The translations under genes were made by a program, and so were the position numbers. The notes beneath the pieces were generated by a model, which saw only the letters and a program-made list of their open reading frames with translations, did no database searches and was not told where the DNA came from. From positions 1 through 64,000 of the forward strand of contig NW_004457313.1 of the NCBI RefSeq assembly GCF_000313135.1: a DNA stretch of 64,000 bases, written 5' to 3'. Below, piece after piece: positions 45,115-57,975 of this stretch (position 1 is its first letter; the number at the start of each line of letters is the position of its first letter). The stretch comes from Acanthamoeba castellanii str. Neff (taxonomy: Eukaryota; Discosea; Longamoebia; Acanthamoebidae).

Positions 45115-47317
45115 TCACGGGCTCGAGGGCAAGACGAGCTGGCCGAGCGGGCCGGTGCTGGGGGCGCAATCGACGTTGGTCTGGTAGATGAGCTGGCCGC
45201 GGAGGAAGGTGCGCTTCACAGTGCCGCTCATCTTCTCGCCGTGGTAGGGGGTCTTCTTGTTCTGGATGAAGAGGGCGTCCTCCTCCACCACGAACTCCTC
45301 TTCGGGGCACCACACGACAAAGTCGGCATCCTTGCCCACCTCGATGCTCCCCTTCTTGGCGTCCAACTTGACCAACTCGGCTGAAGAAGAAGAAGAGGAA
45401 TAAGCAATAAGTGCGACGGAGGAAGCGCACTGGGCGCAGTGGGAAGATGGGAAGGGCTTCGCGTACCGGTTTGGAGGCACATCCACTGAGCCAGCTGAGG
45501 CACGGTGAAGCCACGCTTCTTGGCCTGCGTCCATACGATACTGATGCCCAGCTGCAGAGACGAAATGCCTCCCCAAGCCTGGAAGTGGTGGGTGGCGGTG
45601 TTCAGATGTGGTCGTTCATCTTCAGCAATGGACCCCGAAACACATTGCAAATACCTTGAGGAAATCGCCATCTTCCAGCAGCTTCAGGTCAGTAGTACAG
45701 GGCGAGTGGTCGGAAATGACCTGCGTGATCACGCCGTCCTCCAGCGCTTGCCTACGAAGGGGGCAGAGAGTGAGATGTCAAGACAGGCTACACAGGGTTG
45801 GGGGGGGGGGTATCTAGTTTCTACAACGCTGCTGGTGCGTACCAGAGCTTGTCTCGGTTGTTCTTTTCGCGAATGGGCGGGCAGCACTTGAACAGGGTGT
45901 TGCCGTCGGGCACGTCCTCGGCAGAAAAGTACAAGTAGTGGTACGTCGTCTCGGCAGTAATGGGCAAGCCCTCCTCCTTGGCGGCGCGCAGCATCGCCAC
46001 CGCGTCGGAAGAGGACAAATGCACAATATGGCACCTTGTGAAGCAGCGGTGGCGGCAGGGTCAGTTGGACGATGACCTGAATTCAATGACTGGGCCGGGG
46101 GGGGGAGGGCGAGCGTCAGTACCTCACGCGATATTCGCGGCACAGACGAATAACGAGCGCGATGGCTTCGTTTTCGGCTTCCTTCGGGCGCGAACGGAGG
46201 AAGGTTTCGTATTTGGAGCTGGAGCAAGAGTGCTCGCTCAGGCTTTTGTTGGCTTCGTCGATGGGGCCTCCGACTTCGGCGTGAAACATGAACACCACAT
46301 CTCGGCCTGCGGGTAGAAATGGTGGTGGTGGTGGTGGTGGTGGTGGTGGGGAAGAGATGAATGAGGCGTAACACACGATGCACCGCCAACGACACTCAAC
46401 TCCTAAAAGCAAGCGGGTGGCTGAGGGTGCGCGGAGGGTACCTTGATCTTGCAGCTTCTTGAGCTCGCTCATAGCGGCACGAATGTGCTCTTCCTCAACG
46501 TGCGGGAACTCATCGATTCCAGAATGAACCATGAAAGCCTTGAACCCCACGACTCCAGCGTGGACCATCGGGCTGATTTCTTGCGCGTTGTTGGGAACGA
46601 TGCCGCCCAGCAAAGCTGCGTAGGTTCAGATGAGCGAAACGAAGAGAAAGGAAAGGGGAAGGCGCAGGTGGTGTACTCTACCTACGTCCACCCACAGCTT
46701 GTCTTTGGAGTGGTCCTGCTTGAGCTTTAGCGCGTCGAGGGTAGTCGTCACAGGGGAACTGTTTACACGCGGAGCCGGCGATGAGACGTGTGGAGCATGG
46801 CTCACCGACACCGCTTGCAGCGCCACGAGAAGGGGGGAAGCGAGAAGTACCAGTTGAGGGGCATGTCGACCAGCGTGGTGACGCCTCCTGCAGCGGCAGC
46901 CTGCGTGGCCGAGGGGAAGCCCTCCCAAGCCGTGCGGCCAGGGTCATTGATGTGCACATGGCTGTCCACAACGCCTGTGGTTGTCGTCAGTCCCGTTCGC
47001 CCGTAATTTTATTCAACCTGCAGATGCCTCACGTACCGGGCATGATGACCAAGTCGCCAAAATCGTGGAATACAGCGCCCTCTGGTGGCGCTGTGGCCGT
47101 ACCGTCTTCAACTTTGACGATTACGCCATTTCTGCGGTTTGTTCAGAGAGAGATTAATTATGCGATGAGATTCTTTCTGCATCCGATGAGAAGATGCGCA
47201 ACGGGCAAAGGAGTAAAGGTACTCAAAGTGAACGGTGGCGGGAACAAGGGTGTTCCCAATAACAACACGCTCGCTGCAGATGACTGTGTACTTCTGGTTA
47301 TCCGCGTTGCTGTCCAT
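45115..47317 (-). CDS. Allantoinase
   Basis: A multi-exon gene from ATG 47317 ([20 protein letters not shown]) to TAG at 45115. It hydrolyses allantoin to allantoate in purine-ring breakdown. Amidohydrolase metal ligands are visible in order: [15 protein letters not shown] (H-x-H), [14 protein letters not shown] with the lysine that is carboxylated in this family, [17 protein letters not shown] and ISDHSPCT with the catalytic Asp. NDPGRT.WEG followed by AAAAGG.TT.VDMPLN is characteristic of allantoinase rather than dihydropyrimidinase. Exons are separated by introns of about 60-180 bases. It is divergent from the ankyrin/oxygenase gene, with 288 bases between the two starts. Confidence 0.9.
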
Positions 47318-47605
47318 GTTGTGTATGTTTAGTTTCGATGTGACTCTGCTCTTTTTACTTTATTTTTACTTCTGTATCCCACCATATCTGCGGATCAGCA
47401 TTTTCTAAGAGATTTCCTGCGCATTTCTTGGTCAACCTTGGTCCAACGCTTTTGTCTTCGGCGAAGCCACGTCGCACGGCTGTTGTGAATTTTTGGCAAT
47501 GCCGTACTCCACAAGCTCGAGAAGCGCCAGAATTTGAGTACTGCACCACCACCGCCCAAATAAAAGCTTGATTTTTTTTCTGTTTGCAAGCCAAACACCA
47601 GCCAC
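47318..47605. promoter_or_regulatory. Divergent promoter region
   Basis: The 288 bases between the allantoinase start (-) and the ankyrin/oxygenase start (+) must carry both promoters. An A/T-rich AAATAAAAG sits at about 47557 on the plus side. No other signal was identified. Confidence 0.4.
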
Positions 47606-49763
47606 GATGGACAGCACCACGACCAACGAGGCAGGGGCAGTGCCGGCCTGTGCCAGCAGCAGCTCGACGTCGGTGCTGGACGGGGAGCCGGAGATCGTGA
47701 GAGCTGCGCACGAGGGAGATGAGGAGCGTGCCCTCGAACTACTGCAGGAGGAAACTGTGGACCCGAACACGCGCACCTGCAAGGGAGCCTACCCGCTCCT
47801 GCACGTCGCCGCCCTCTCCGACCTCCCCCTCTTGGCCGCTCGTCTCCTTGAGCTGGGGGCTCTTCCAGATGCCCTCGACCGTGACGGTACCCAGCACCCG
47901 CCTTCAACCGTGCAGATACCTTCCTGCCAACGACTTGGGTGGCGGTTGCAGGTTATACGGCGCTGCACTATGCGGTCACATGGGAAGCCATAGACACGAT
48001 CCAGACACTTATCAAGGTGCGTGCTCGCTTTGGTGACGCAGAATTGGGAAATGCCTCACTTACTTGGTTGGTTGTGAGCCAGGGCGGGGCGTCGGTGAAC
48101 GCGCTTACGCGAGACAACATCTACTACCTCAACGGGAGCATTCCCATGGTCATGGTCGGAGGCCGCACGGCACTGCACCTCGCTGCCGAGAAGGTTCGCA
48201 TTCAGATCTCAGCCGGCTATGGCGCCATCACTTTGCTGACAACCATCGGCACACGCCCACAGGGCTATGTGGAGTGTGTGCAACTGCTCATCGAGGGCGG
48301 AGTGGACCCCGAGCTGAAGGATTACAGCGGCCGCACAGCATACGACCTCGCGGTCAACAAGAAGCACTGGCACGTCGCTGGCCTGCTCAAACCCGATACT
48401 GTTGAGGTACACATCACTCTTCAGCCACGTCACACTTGCGGCCTAATTCAGCTTTCGCGGGTCCCCAAGCATGTGGCGCAAGTGCCACCCAACGACGTAG
48501 AGGACCGCAACGGGGTGAGGAACAGAATTGAGCTTGTGCGTAAACAAGAGAAGCGCGACTACAGGGCACACATCCGCGAGAACTATCGCCCGTTGCATTC
48601 AGATGTGTACACCCTGCACGAGGTACCCCCACCCTCCACCCCCACCTAACAATTTGATTGAATCGGTCAACTGCAGACAAATTGGAGTCATTGCGCTGTT
48701 ATGTAATCATCAGAGCATGTTTGAGGACAGCTTCCTGCGTGCGATCAACGACGGCAGCGAAGCAGCGTTGCGCTCCCTACTCGAGGAAGTGCATCCCGGC
48801 ATCTACTCGTTTCCCATGCTGAAGCTGTCCTTTTGCGAGTACGCCACAATCTGCCCACACCCCTGGCTCTCCTTGAAACGGCGCTAAGAGTGGTATGGAA
48901 CCAGCCGTCTGCTTGAAGAGCTGGACCACCTGGAACAAAGCGGGCTGTCGCTGAAGCGACCCAACTCGATGAACGCATACGGTGCGCAACTCTCCTTCTT
49001 CAGCTTGGGGGCTCTTGCATTCACCCACCAGGTGGTATCGTTGCACTGTGAGCAGGAGTCATTCTGTCAGATGTGGGCTTTAAGGAGATGATGCACCAGC
49101 TCATGCGGCGCTACGTTTGCCCACTTGCAACCCTGCTGTACGCGGAACAGGGCGGAGATTCCCTCGATCGGCTTCACAGCTTCGTGGTACCGTGCATACC
49201 CCCACTACCACCCCACCCCACCACCACACAATTACAACACTCATTCATTGCGGTATTGGCAGGTCAAGTACAAGATCGGCGAGGACCTCGACCTGAAGGA
49301 GCACGTGGACGACTCCGAAGTCACGCTGAACGTGTCCCTGGGCAAATCCTTCGCAGGTACAGTGTATGGTCGTGCGTGTACAGAACAGGCCCGTCTAAGA
49401 TCATCACCCTCACATACCCCCATTTTGCTCTAGGTGGCGACCTTGATTTCAACGGGGTGGCCAACACACCGACCTCGAAGAACGACCACTTCACCTGCGG
49501 CCATTCGCCGGGTGTGGCCGTGCTTCACCTGGGCAGCCACTGGCACTCGGCCCTCAAGATCAGCGAGTGCGTACTCCTCGCCTCCTCGTCCTGTGGCCTT
49601 GAATCCCCTACCACGCACATCGGACTTGTTCTCACTCACGACACTGTGCCCTCCGCTGGACAGAGGCGAACGGTGGAATCTCATCATGTGGTGCCGCAGC
49701 TCGCAGCGTAGAGGCAAGAAGACCGTCTCCACCCCCAAGTGTCTGGCCAAGGCGGACTCTTAG
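47606..49763 (+). CDS. Ankyrin-repeat / 2-oxoglutarate-Fe(II) dioxygenase fusion
   Basis: ATG 47606 (MDSTTTNEAGAVPACASSSS). Spliced exons give three to four ankyrin repeats (GAYPLLHVAALSDLPLLAAR, GYTALHYAVTWEAIDTIQTL, GRTALHLAAEK, GYVECVQLLIEGGVDPELKD). A prolyl-hydroxylase-like oxygenase domain follows: HPGIYSFPMLKLSF, LLEELDHLEQSGLSLKRPNS, then KEHVDDSEVTLNVSLGKSFA (metal-binding H-x-D). The distal histidine is in LHLGSHWHSAL, and ERWNLIMWCRSS follows. Fe(II)/2OG enzymes hydroxylate proteins or small molecules; the ankyrin part suggests a protein substrate or partner. The exon boundary near 48860-49090 is uncertain. Stop TAG 49761-49763. Confidence 0.8.
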
Positions 49764-49918
49764 CTCTGTTTGTGTTCAGAAAGGTTGCACCTGCCCAATT
49801 GCGGGTGTGGTGGTTGCACAACCATCGGAGTGTGCTCCGTCGGTGGCGACGTGGCACTTCTGTTCGCGATTAAACAGATTGGAGCATTTGAATCGGATCT
49901 TTTTTTCTACTCTTCACG

Positions 49919-51039
49919 ATGGCGGCGATCGTAAAAGACACTGTGGGGCGGTTCAGCAACGTCGTTTCGGACTATGTCAAGTGCGTATCTGTCGTTATTA
50001 ATGCCATTTGCGTGTCGTGCTCACGCAAATCACCACTCGTGCAGGTACCGGCCGTCCTACCCGCCCGAGGTGTTCGAACTGTTGCGCAGCGAGGGGGTGA
50101 CCACGGACCACCTCGTCGCGGACATCGGTGCGGGCACCGGCATCTTCACTCGCATGCTCGTCGACCAGGGCTTCCGCGTCGTCGCCGTCGAACCCAACGA
50201 CGAGATGCGCAAGGGTACACTGCTCGCCTCCCCCTTTATGCTCTCGCACGCGTTCGGCTCAACTCTCTCTTGGCCGCAGCGGCCGAGGCATCGCTCGCGG
50301 CTGAATTGAGCAGCGGCCGACTGACCAGCCTTGGCGGCAAGTCCGAGGCGACGGGCCTGGCCGACCACGCGGTCGACGTCATCATCGCCGCCCAGGTACA
50401 TGCAGTGCGCCGCTTTCACTGCAGCCTGCGCGACCCCCCTAATGGTGATGCGATGGTGGTGGCCGGCAGGCGTTCCACTGGTTCAGCCACGACGCCGCCA
50501 AGGTGGAATTCAAGCGCATCCTCAAGAAGAAGGAGGACAGCGGCGTCAAGAGCCAGGTGTTCCTCATCTGGAACAACTTTAGCTCCGACGCCGAGAGCGG
50601 TGCGTACGCCGGATGACCCGTTACGACCTGATTTTGAAGTGCTTGCGCTTACTTTTGGTGATGATGGTATGGGTCGTGTGAGTGTGTGGGACTGCCAGGC
50701 ACGGAACTGATGCGAGGGTACGAGGACGCGCTGATCGAGTACTGCATCGACTACCTCAAGGTGGCGCACGGGTGGGTCTCTAAGAAGGGCAGCCCCGTGC
50801 TGCCCAAGTTCTTCGCCGAGGGCGAGCTCAAGAAGGCGGCCTACGTGGCCCAGAACAACCAGCGATTCGACCTGGAGGGCTTGAAGGGCCGCTGCCTGTC
50901 GTCGTCCTACGCGCCCAAGCCGGACCACCCCAACTACGAACCCCTCATGCGCCGGCTCGAGGCTCTCTTCGCCCAGTACAACGAAAACGGCCTTGTCGAG
51001 TTCCGCTACACCACCGAAGTCTTCTACGGCACCATCTGA
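49919..51039 (+). CDS. Class I SAM-dependent methyltransferase
   Basis: ATG 49919 (MAAIVKDTVGRFSNVVSDYV). After an intron come YRPSYPPEVFELLRSE and motif I, VADIGAGTGIFTRML, then VVAVEPNDEMRK with the acidic residue that holds the ribose. Later exons give SEATGLADHAVDVIIAAQ (motif IV region), AFHWFSHDAAKVEFKRILKK and a C-terminal segment ending YTTEVFYGTI. The arrangement resembles the Methyltransf_11 / trans-aconitate-like group acting on small molecules. Introns are short (about 60-90 bases) with GT-AG ends. It follows the oxygenase gene by 155 bases on the same strand and converges with urocanase, 59 bases between stops. Confidence 0.85.
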
Positions 51040-51098
51040 ACAAGAAGCAAATAAAAGGAAGACGTCTTGTTCTTGTTTGATAGCTGGCAAGGTTACCC

Positions 51099-54000
51099 CT
51101 ACTGCTGGACGCCGCCGAGGGCCTTCTCGATGAGGGCCTCGTCGGCGTGGTAGGGCAGGGTCACCTTCAGGTTGGGCGTCAGCTCCATCGCGCGACGGAT
51201 GGCGTGCTCCTGTTCGCACCCCGACGCCACAACGTTAGTAGGGCGCCAGGTGGAGAAGTGGTCGCGGGTGCAATGCACGTACGGCGTTGTCGTTGGTGCC
51301 CCAGGCGCGGCGGGCGATGCCGTTGTTGACATCCCAGAACAGCATGTTACGCGCCCGGCGCGACGCGTCATCAGAGCTGGAGCGGACCACAAGAGCAGAG
51401 AAAGGGCCACGCTGTGAGGATCAAGCCCGAGGAGAGGAGGGAGCGGAAGTGTTCAGTTGTGGCGGTAGGCCATACCCATCGAGGACGAGACCGAAGCCGC
51501 CGTTCATGACCTCACCCCAGCCCACGCCGCCACCGTTGTGGAGGGAGACCCACGTCGCGCCGCGCATGGCGTCGCCCACAAAGTTCTGTGCAGAACGCGT
51601 GAGAAGAGTTACGGCTGTGCCAACCCACCGATCGGGAATGCGTTTTTTTACCTGCACGGCCATGTCCGCGGTGAAGGTGGAGCCGTCGGTGATGTTGGAG
51701 GTCTCCCTGTACGGGCTGTCGGTACCGCTGTAGAGTAGTAATTAGGTGAACCGGGTCAGTGCCAACGAAGCGCCGAGCGAGAGACTTGAGTAATTTACCT
51801 GACGTCGTGGTGGTCACGGGAGATGACCACGGGCGCCTTGAGACGGCCATCCCTGACAGCCTGATTGATGGCCTCGGCAATGGCCGCCCTGCCGAAGGCG
51901 TCCACGTAGAGGATGCGAGCCTGAGAGCCAACCACCTTCACAGCACATCACCAGCGTACCCGCGAGCATGTGAGTCGCCAGGGAAAGCCTTCAGGCAGTT
52001 GCTGTAGGGGTCGCTGGTACCAGCTTGTGATCGGCAGCCTGGGTGATCCACAGGTAGTTGTCCTCGTACTGCTGCTTGGACTTCTCGGGAGACGAGTCGC
52101 GCAGCCCGGCCACGATCTCCGTAGCGATACGATCCGTGGTCGCCAAGTCCTCAGCCTCGCCCGACGTGCACACCCCTGCGGACCACAACGACTTATTAAT
52201 AATTATCATTATTAGAGCGGGGGTGCGGGACAGCGTACAGCGGAACGGGCCGAAGCCGAGAGAGAAGATGTCGCCCATGATGTCCTGCACGTAGGAGGGG
52301 TACCGGAACGCCAGCCCATCGTCCGCCATGATGTCCGCACCCGCCCGGCTGGCCTCCAGCAAGCTGGCAGCGCGGCGCGTGAGTGAGGGTTAGTACCGGG
52401 TCCCGGGGACGTAGGTAGAAGGTGGGAGGGCAAGAAGCGTACAATGAGTTGCCGTAGTCCCAGAATCGCATGCCGCGGCTGGTCAGGTTGTTGACGGCCT
52501 TCACGTGCCTCCTCAAGCTCTCATGCACCATCTCCCTGCGTGCATGTGGCGGTTTCGGCGATCAATTGATGGTAATTCTAGCGAAGGCGCCTGTGGAGAG
52601 AGCGTACTTGAACTTGGCGGGATCCTTGAACATCATCTCGTTGGCCTCGTCGAACGAAAGGCCCGCCGGGTAGTAGCCTCCGCTGTAGGGATTGTGGAGG
52701 GACGTCTGGTCACTGCCCAGCTCCTGGAGTGTGCACAGAAAGCCGTCCACAATCAGCGTATGGCCACACGGCACACGGCACACGACGTACAACGCAACGC
52801 TACACACAACTCGAGAGAGGTGAGCGTACGACAAGCATCTCGTCCTCCTGCGCCAGCCGCTCCCACAAGTCGACCACGTTGCCCTGCAGAATGACGCCAA
52901 CGTTGATTTAGTAACAGAAACGGGAGTTGGAGGCGCTGGTGGTGGACTTTGGCCCAACCTGGTAGGCCATGCTGAGGGTCTCCTTGGCCTGCTTGGCCTT
53001 CTTGATGCGCGCGATCACGTCGTCTAGGGAGGTGTAGACCTCCATCACCCACCCCTGTTCGTGTCGCTTCTTGGTGGCCGCGGCTGATGTACGGGGGGGG
53101 GTCGGCGGTATCAGTAACTCGAGGCAAGAGCCAGACACGCGGTGCGTGTGTGTGTGTGTGTGTGTGTGGTGTCGTACGAGAGATTTCGGCCACAACGCCG
53201 ATGGCGCCGCAAATCACGGCAGCCTTGGGCTGCGCGCCGCTCATGCCGCCAAGTCCAGCCGTGACAAAGACCTGGTGGTGACGGTCATAGAGCAGAGCCA
53301 TCATTGTCAGCACAAGGCCAGTAGTCAAGGCTTGTGCACCACAAACAGGAGCTCTGAGCTGAGCGCACCTTGCCGGCCAGGTCGGACGTGGAGAGGTACT
53401 TCCTGCCGGCGTTGAGGAGGGTGATGGTCGTGCCGTGCACAATGCCTTGCGGACCGATGTCTGCGAGCGTGGAAAGAACATGCGGCGAGCTCGTGAGACA
53501 CGCCAAGGCGGAGAATGAAAGGATGCAGAAGAAGAACGAAAGAGGAAACGTACAGCAGTAGCTGCCGGCGGTCATTTGGCCGTACATGGTGACACCCTGT
53601 GCGTGCATCTTCTCGTAGAGGTCCTTGGAGGAGTAGTTGGGGATCACCATGCCGTTGGTGATCACCACGCGCGGCGAATCCTTGGTGCTGGGGAAGAGCC
53701 TGCTCACGACCACACCAGCGCGCGCGTGAGCACCATCATCGGGGATTGGCGAGTGACAGCTGCAGCGTACCCGAGCGGGTGGCCAGAGTACATGACCAGC
53801 GTCTGCTCGTCGGTCATCTCCGACAGGTACTTCATGACCAAGTGGTACTGACCCCTGCACGGCCACAACAGGCGTTGTGAGTCCCTTAGGCCAAGGCCCG
53901 CGCGGCTGACCATGCCACGAAAGCGGCGGCCGAGGCGAACCAGTGCTGGAACACGGCGCCATTGCCGCCGTAGGTGATGAGCTCGTGCGGGAACTGCGCC

Positions 54001-54519
54001 ACCGCCGGGTCCAGGTTGTTCATGATCATCATCATAATGGCCGCAGCTTGTGTCACAATGAGAACACGCCATGTGAGTGTGAGTGCGCCTAGAACGAGGT
54101 TAGAGAAGTTGTCATGTAGTAGTGGTACCCTGCTGGCACTTGGCGGGGTAGTAGTCGATGGGGTAGGCCCGCATGGCGTAGGCGGTGGGGCGGAAGCGGT
54201 ACATGTAGATGTGACCGAAGTCGGCCAGCTCCTGGGCGAACTCGGGGGCCAGGGAGGCGTGGAGCTCGGTCGGGAAGTAGCGGAGGGCGTTGGCGATGGC
54301 CCGCCTGCGTTCGGCCTCGCTCAGGTGGGGGGTGCGCACGGGGGCGTGGGGCACCGACTCGTCGCGGCCCTCCTCTCGCACACGCGACGCGGGCGCCCCC
54401 AGCGGGATGCCCTCCGCCAGCGCCTTCAGCGCATCCCTCGCGCTGCTCATCTCAAGATGCACCACCTTCTTCTCCGCAGGTGTCGCCACCGTGGTGCTTG
54501 TCGTCGTGCTGCCCTCCAT
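51099..54519 (-). CDS. Urocanate hydratase (urocanase)
   Basis: A multi-exon gene from ATG 54519 to the stop at 51099. It converts urocanate to imidazolone propionate, the second step of histidine breakdown. Conserved segments in order: MYRFRPTAYAMRAYPIDYYP, ITYGGNGAVFQHW, TLVMYSGHPLG, VITNGMVIPNYSSKDLYEKM, MTAGSYCYIGPQGIVHGTTI (across an intron) and the NAD-binding GLGGMSGAQPKAAVI. Further on are DQTSLHNPYSGGYYPAG, RDHHDVSGTDSPYRETSNI and RGATWVSLHNGGGVGWGEVM. The N-terminal extension before the core carries Thr/Ala/Glu-rich sequence as in other eukaryotic forms. The order and completeness indicate an active enzyme. Confidence 0.92.
53146..53168. repeat. (GT)n microsatellite in a urocanase intron
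   Basis: About eleven GT dinucleotides, intronic in the minus-strand urocanase gene. Confidence 0.9.
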
Positions 54520-54723
54520 ATGAAATCTTGTGCCAATCGATCAAGTGTGCAAGAGAGGGGAGATGTGAGCGATCTGTAGGGAGATTACAATCTGCGCGTG
54601 CAACAACAACAGCCGATAGCGCAGGATGACGCATTGTCGACATGTGCGTCGTGGTGTCGACACTTCTCGAAGGGTATTCGCGACGTTTCTTCCTCTTCTC
54701 TTCTTCTTCTCTTCGTTGATGGG

Positions 54724-55690
54724 TCAATGTGCGCGGCCTGGCGTGGGCTGCCGATGGGCGGCTGGTGGCGAGCCTGAGCCCAAGCCCAGCGCCTTGAGGG
54801 TCTGCGCGAGCGACGACAGCTCGGCGTCGGACACGTGCTGTGCTGCTTCCTCCGTGTCGTCTTCCTCTCGCGGGGGCGGTGCTGGCGGATGGCGCTTCTC
54901 CTCATCTGCCTCGAGCACCTCCTCTGGCTCCTCCCTCGGGGGCGGTTCTGGTGGACGCTCCTCCCAGGTGGCCATCTGTCGCTGTGGCTGCTCTTCTTCG
55001 AGGGGATAGACGACCGCCTGTTGGTGTGGTGCGGTGGGACGCCGACCTCGAGAGTCTTCGAAGTCTGGCTCGGCGAAGAGGCGCTGACGCAGGGAGCGCA
55101 CGTCCACGCGCTTGAAGTCATCCGGCCAGCCGCCGGACCGTGGGCGTGCGGCCGAAGAGTCCTGCTGGGCTGCTGCTGCCTGTTGCTCGAAGCGCTGCCG
55201 TAGCAATTGCACCTTTTGTTGTTACGGTCGCAAAGGTGATCAGCCCTCAACCAGAAACACTGCGTGAAGAAAGGAGGGAACCTACCCTGCTTTGGCCTGG
55301 CTCGGCGAGGGCAGGGAAGTCCTCTTCGGCGATCACGCGATGATGAGAACGGGGGTCGCAAAGAAGGGTGAGAGTGAAGCTGTGTGGTACAATACGTACT
55401 GGGTAGCTTTGGCCGGTTGGAGGAGCTCTCTGTGCTTGGTAAGCGTTCCATCTATGTGCGTGTGGGTGCTAGAATATTGTCTAAGAATCGAACACACCTG
55501 CTCGCCCTCCCCTCCCGGTGCTGCGCTGGACAGCGCGCGCCTTCCGCAGAAGGTCCGACCACTCCTGCAGATCCCGCCCAAAGCGGTGCGAGAATTCCCG
55601 ACACCAGACCTGTTTGAAGGGGGGGAGGGCAATGGGGCGTGGTACCCACACGCGTGTCGTGTGATTACAGGACGAGGACACGTTAAGCCA
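54724..55690 (-). CDS. Uncharacterised acidic, Pro/Glu-rich protein
   Basis: The last exon encodes VQLLRQRFEQQAAAAQQDSS, VDVRSLRQRLFAEPDFEDSR, then Pro/Glu-rich text (ERPPEPPPREEPEEVLEADE) and SDAELSSLAQTLKALGLGSG, ending at TGA 54724. An upstream exon gives VIAEEDFPALAEPGQSR, with a GT donor at the join. A further one gives CREFSHRFGRDLQEWSDLLR. I could not find a convincing start ATG; exons reach at least to about 55690, only tens of bases from the acyl-CoA dehydrogenase stop. No family is recognised. LRQRF-type helices suggest coiled-coil or short-motif interactions. Confidence 0.5.
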
Positions 55691-55729
55691 TTGTTGTGCG
55701 TTGTCGCATGGAGCGAGGTACAGCTACAG

Positions 55730-57806
55730 CTACAACCTGGCCTTGCCCTTCTTCTTCAGCTCCAGCTGCCCGATCGTGCGCAGGTGCACTTCATCCGGTC
55801 CATCTGTCAACCAACGCGTTGGTGAGAATCACTGCTAAGCAGTGGAACGCAGGACTGAGGAATGAGGGGACGTCATGGCATACCGGCTATGCGAAGGGTA
55901 CGAATATTGGCCCAGGCCCGCGCCAGAATGAAGTCCTCGCTGACGCCTGTCCACGGCGGCGATGTAAGGAAAGGAAATTATGCTCAGGGCAGGCAGTGAA
56001 GGAGCAGGCCAGCATACCGGCAGCGCCGTGGGCCTGCACAGCGCGATCGATCACGCGGAGAGCCATGCTCGGGGCCACCACCTTGATCATCGCAATGTAG
56101 TCCCTGGCTGCCTTGTTGCCCACCGTGTCCATCCTAAACGCCAAGCACGGGTTAGCGCAAAGCTACAGACCGAGATGCGGAAGGCATATATGCTAGGGAC
56201 GCACATGTGGGCGGCCTTGAGGGTCAACAGGCGGGACTGCTCGATTTCGGTGCGAGAGAGGGCGATGTCTTGCAGAATGGATCCCTGTTGCGCCAGCAGC
56301 TTACCGAAGGCAGTGCGCGAGGTGACTCTGGCCACCATCAGCTCCAAGCAGCGCTCCGCCATGCCTGCTCGGTGGAGAGTTCTTGACCCTTAGTAGGGGT
56401 GCTCATGCGTATGTCTCAGTGCGAACTAGGTACCGATCGTTCGCATGCAGTGGTGAATGCGGCCAGGGCCGAGCCGCCCCTGGGCGATTTCAAATCCGCG
56501 GCCCTCGCCCAGCAGGATGTTGCTAGCAGGCACGCGCACGTTCTGCCCACCACAAATACGAAGGTTAGAATGCGCGTCACACAGCTTTAGACATCCAGAG
56601 GCGACGCACCTCGTAGTGGATTTCCATGTGGCCGTGCGGGGCATCGTTGTAGCCGTACACCGGAAGGAAACGCTGAACCTTGACACCTGTTGGAGCGCTG
56701 TGAGGTGGCCACATCCAGGCACATCTGGCCCAAGGCCGTTGCGAAAGAGAGATCGTACCTGGAGTGTCCATAGGCACGACAATCATTGATTGCTGCTGGT
56801 GCGTGGGCGCCGAGGTGTCGGTCTTGCCCTACGGTAGGGACATGCGTGAGTACTCTCGCTGACTGGAGATTGGCGGGGACACCAAGCACCAAGCAAGCGG
56901 CACAGATACACATATATGTACCATCACAATCAAGAGCTTGCAGCGGGGATCGCCAGCGCCAGAAGTCCACCACTTCTTGCCGTTGATCACGTAGGAATCT
57001 CCGTCCCTCTTGATCAGCGTCGAGATGTTGGTGGCGTCCGATGAAGCCTGTAGTATAGAGGGGAGCGGGTTTGCAGTGTTTGTTACGTGTACACTGCGTT
57101 CAGAATGCGCAAGAGAGTCTCTTTCTTTTCGCATACCGTATCAGGCTCGGTCATAGCGAAGCCGCTGCGGATCTCACCATTCAGGAGCGGCACCAGCCAT
57201 CTCTGTTTCTGCTCAGCCGAGCCATACCTCACCAGCACTTCCATGTTTCCCTGTTGGCACGTGCAAACCAAGTGGGTGAGCTGCATGAACGAACAACAAA
57301 CCTCGCAAGGAGACAGGGCGTTGGGCCGGCACCGTGTCTGGCGCGCTGCAGTTGAAGACCTCGGGCGCGAAGAAGCTGCGCCCCATGATCTCGCACAGCG
57401 GGGCGTACTCGAGGTTGGTCAGGCCCGCACCGTACTGGGACTCTGGCAAGAACAGGTTCCACAACCCCTCGCTCTGCGCCCAGAATAAGATAGAAATAAA
57501 TAAAAATACCAAATAAATAAATAAAATGTTGGTGGGAAGCGCTGGTGACCCACCTTGGCCTTTTGTTTGATGGCTTCGAGAGTGGGGCTGGGCGTCCATG
57601 GTAGGCGCGGCTGGTTCATCTCCTCGTGGATCTTGTGCTCGTTGGGGTACACGTGCGCCTCCATGAAGGCACGCACACGCTCCTGCAGCTGCTTGCTGCG
57701 CGCAGACACATCAAAAGCCGCCTGCGCTGGGGTTAATAAACAACGCCAATCAACCTGGACCAGGTGAGTCGGCGGTGGAGCACAGCATCTTGGCAGGTCG
57801 TACCAT
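55730..57806 (-). CDS. Acyl-CoA dehydrogenase (ACAD10/11-like)
   Basis: ATG 57806 lies immediately before an intron (ATG/GTACGA), giving [20 protein letters not shown]; the upstream frame is closed by TAA. Conserved segments: [49 protein letters not shown] (FAD/substrate loop), [50 protein letters not shown] and QAHGAAG, ending [23 protein letters not shown]. The GRIHHCMR and GPDEVH features fit the ACAD10/11 group acting on long-chain or hydroxy acyl-CoA. The C-terminal tripeptide ARL fits the peroxisomal PTS1 consensus. No N-terminal kinase (APH) domain is present. It is divergent from the F-box-like gene with 169 bases between starts. Confidence 0.9.
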
Positions 57807-57975
57807 CGTTGGTAAATGTCTCTTGGCCAGCGAGAAGAAACCCTTGTGCCGCAAGGAACGCTCCCATTGGCGCACTGTTTCTTTGTCTTAAACAAAAAGA
57901 AAAGGTTAAAAAAACAAACCAATTCCTTCGAGGAAGCAGAGAGGCAAAAATGTGGATGGCAATTATTCAGACAAA

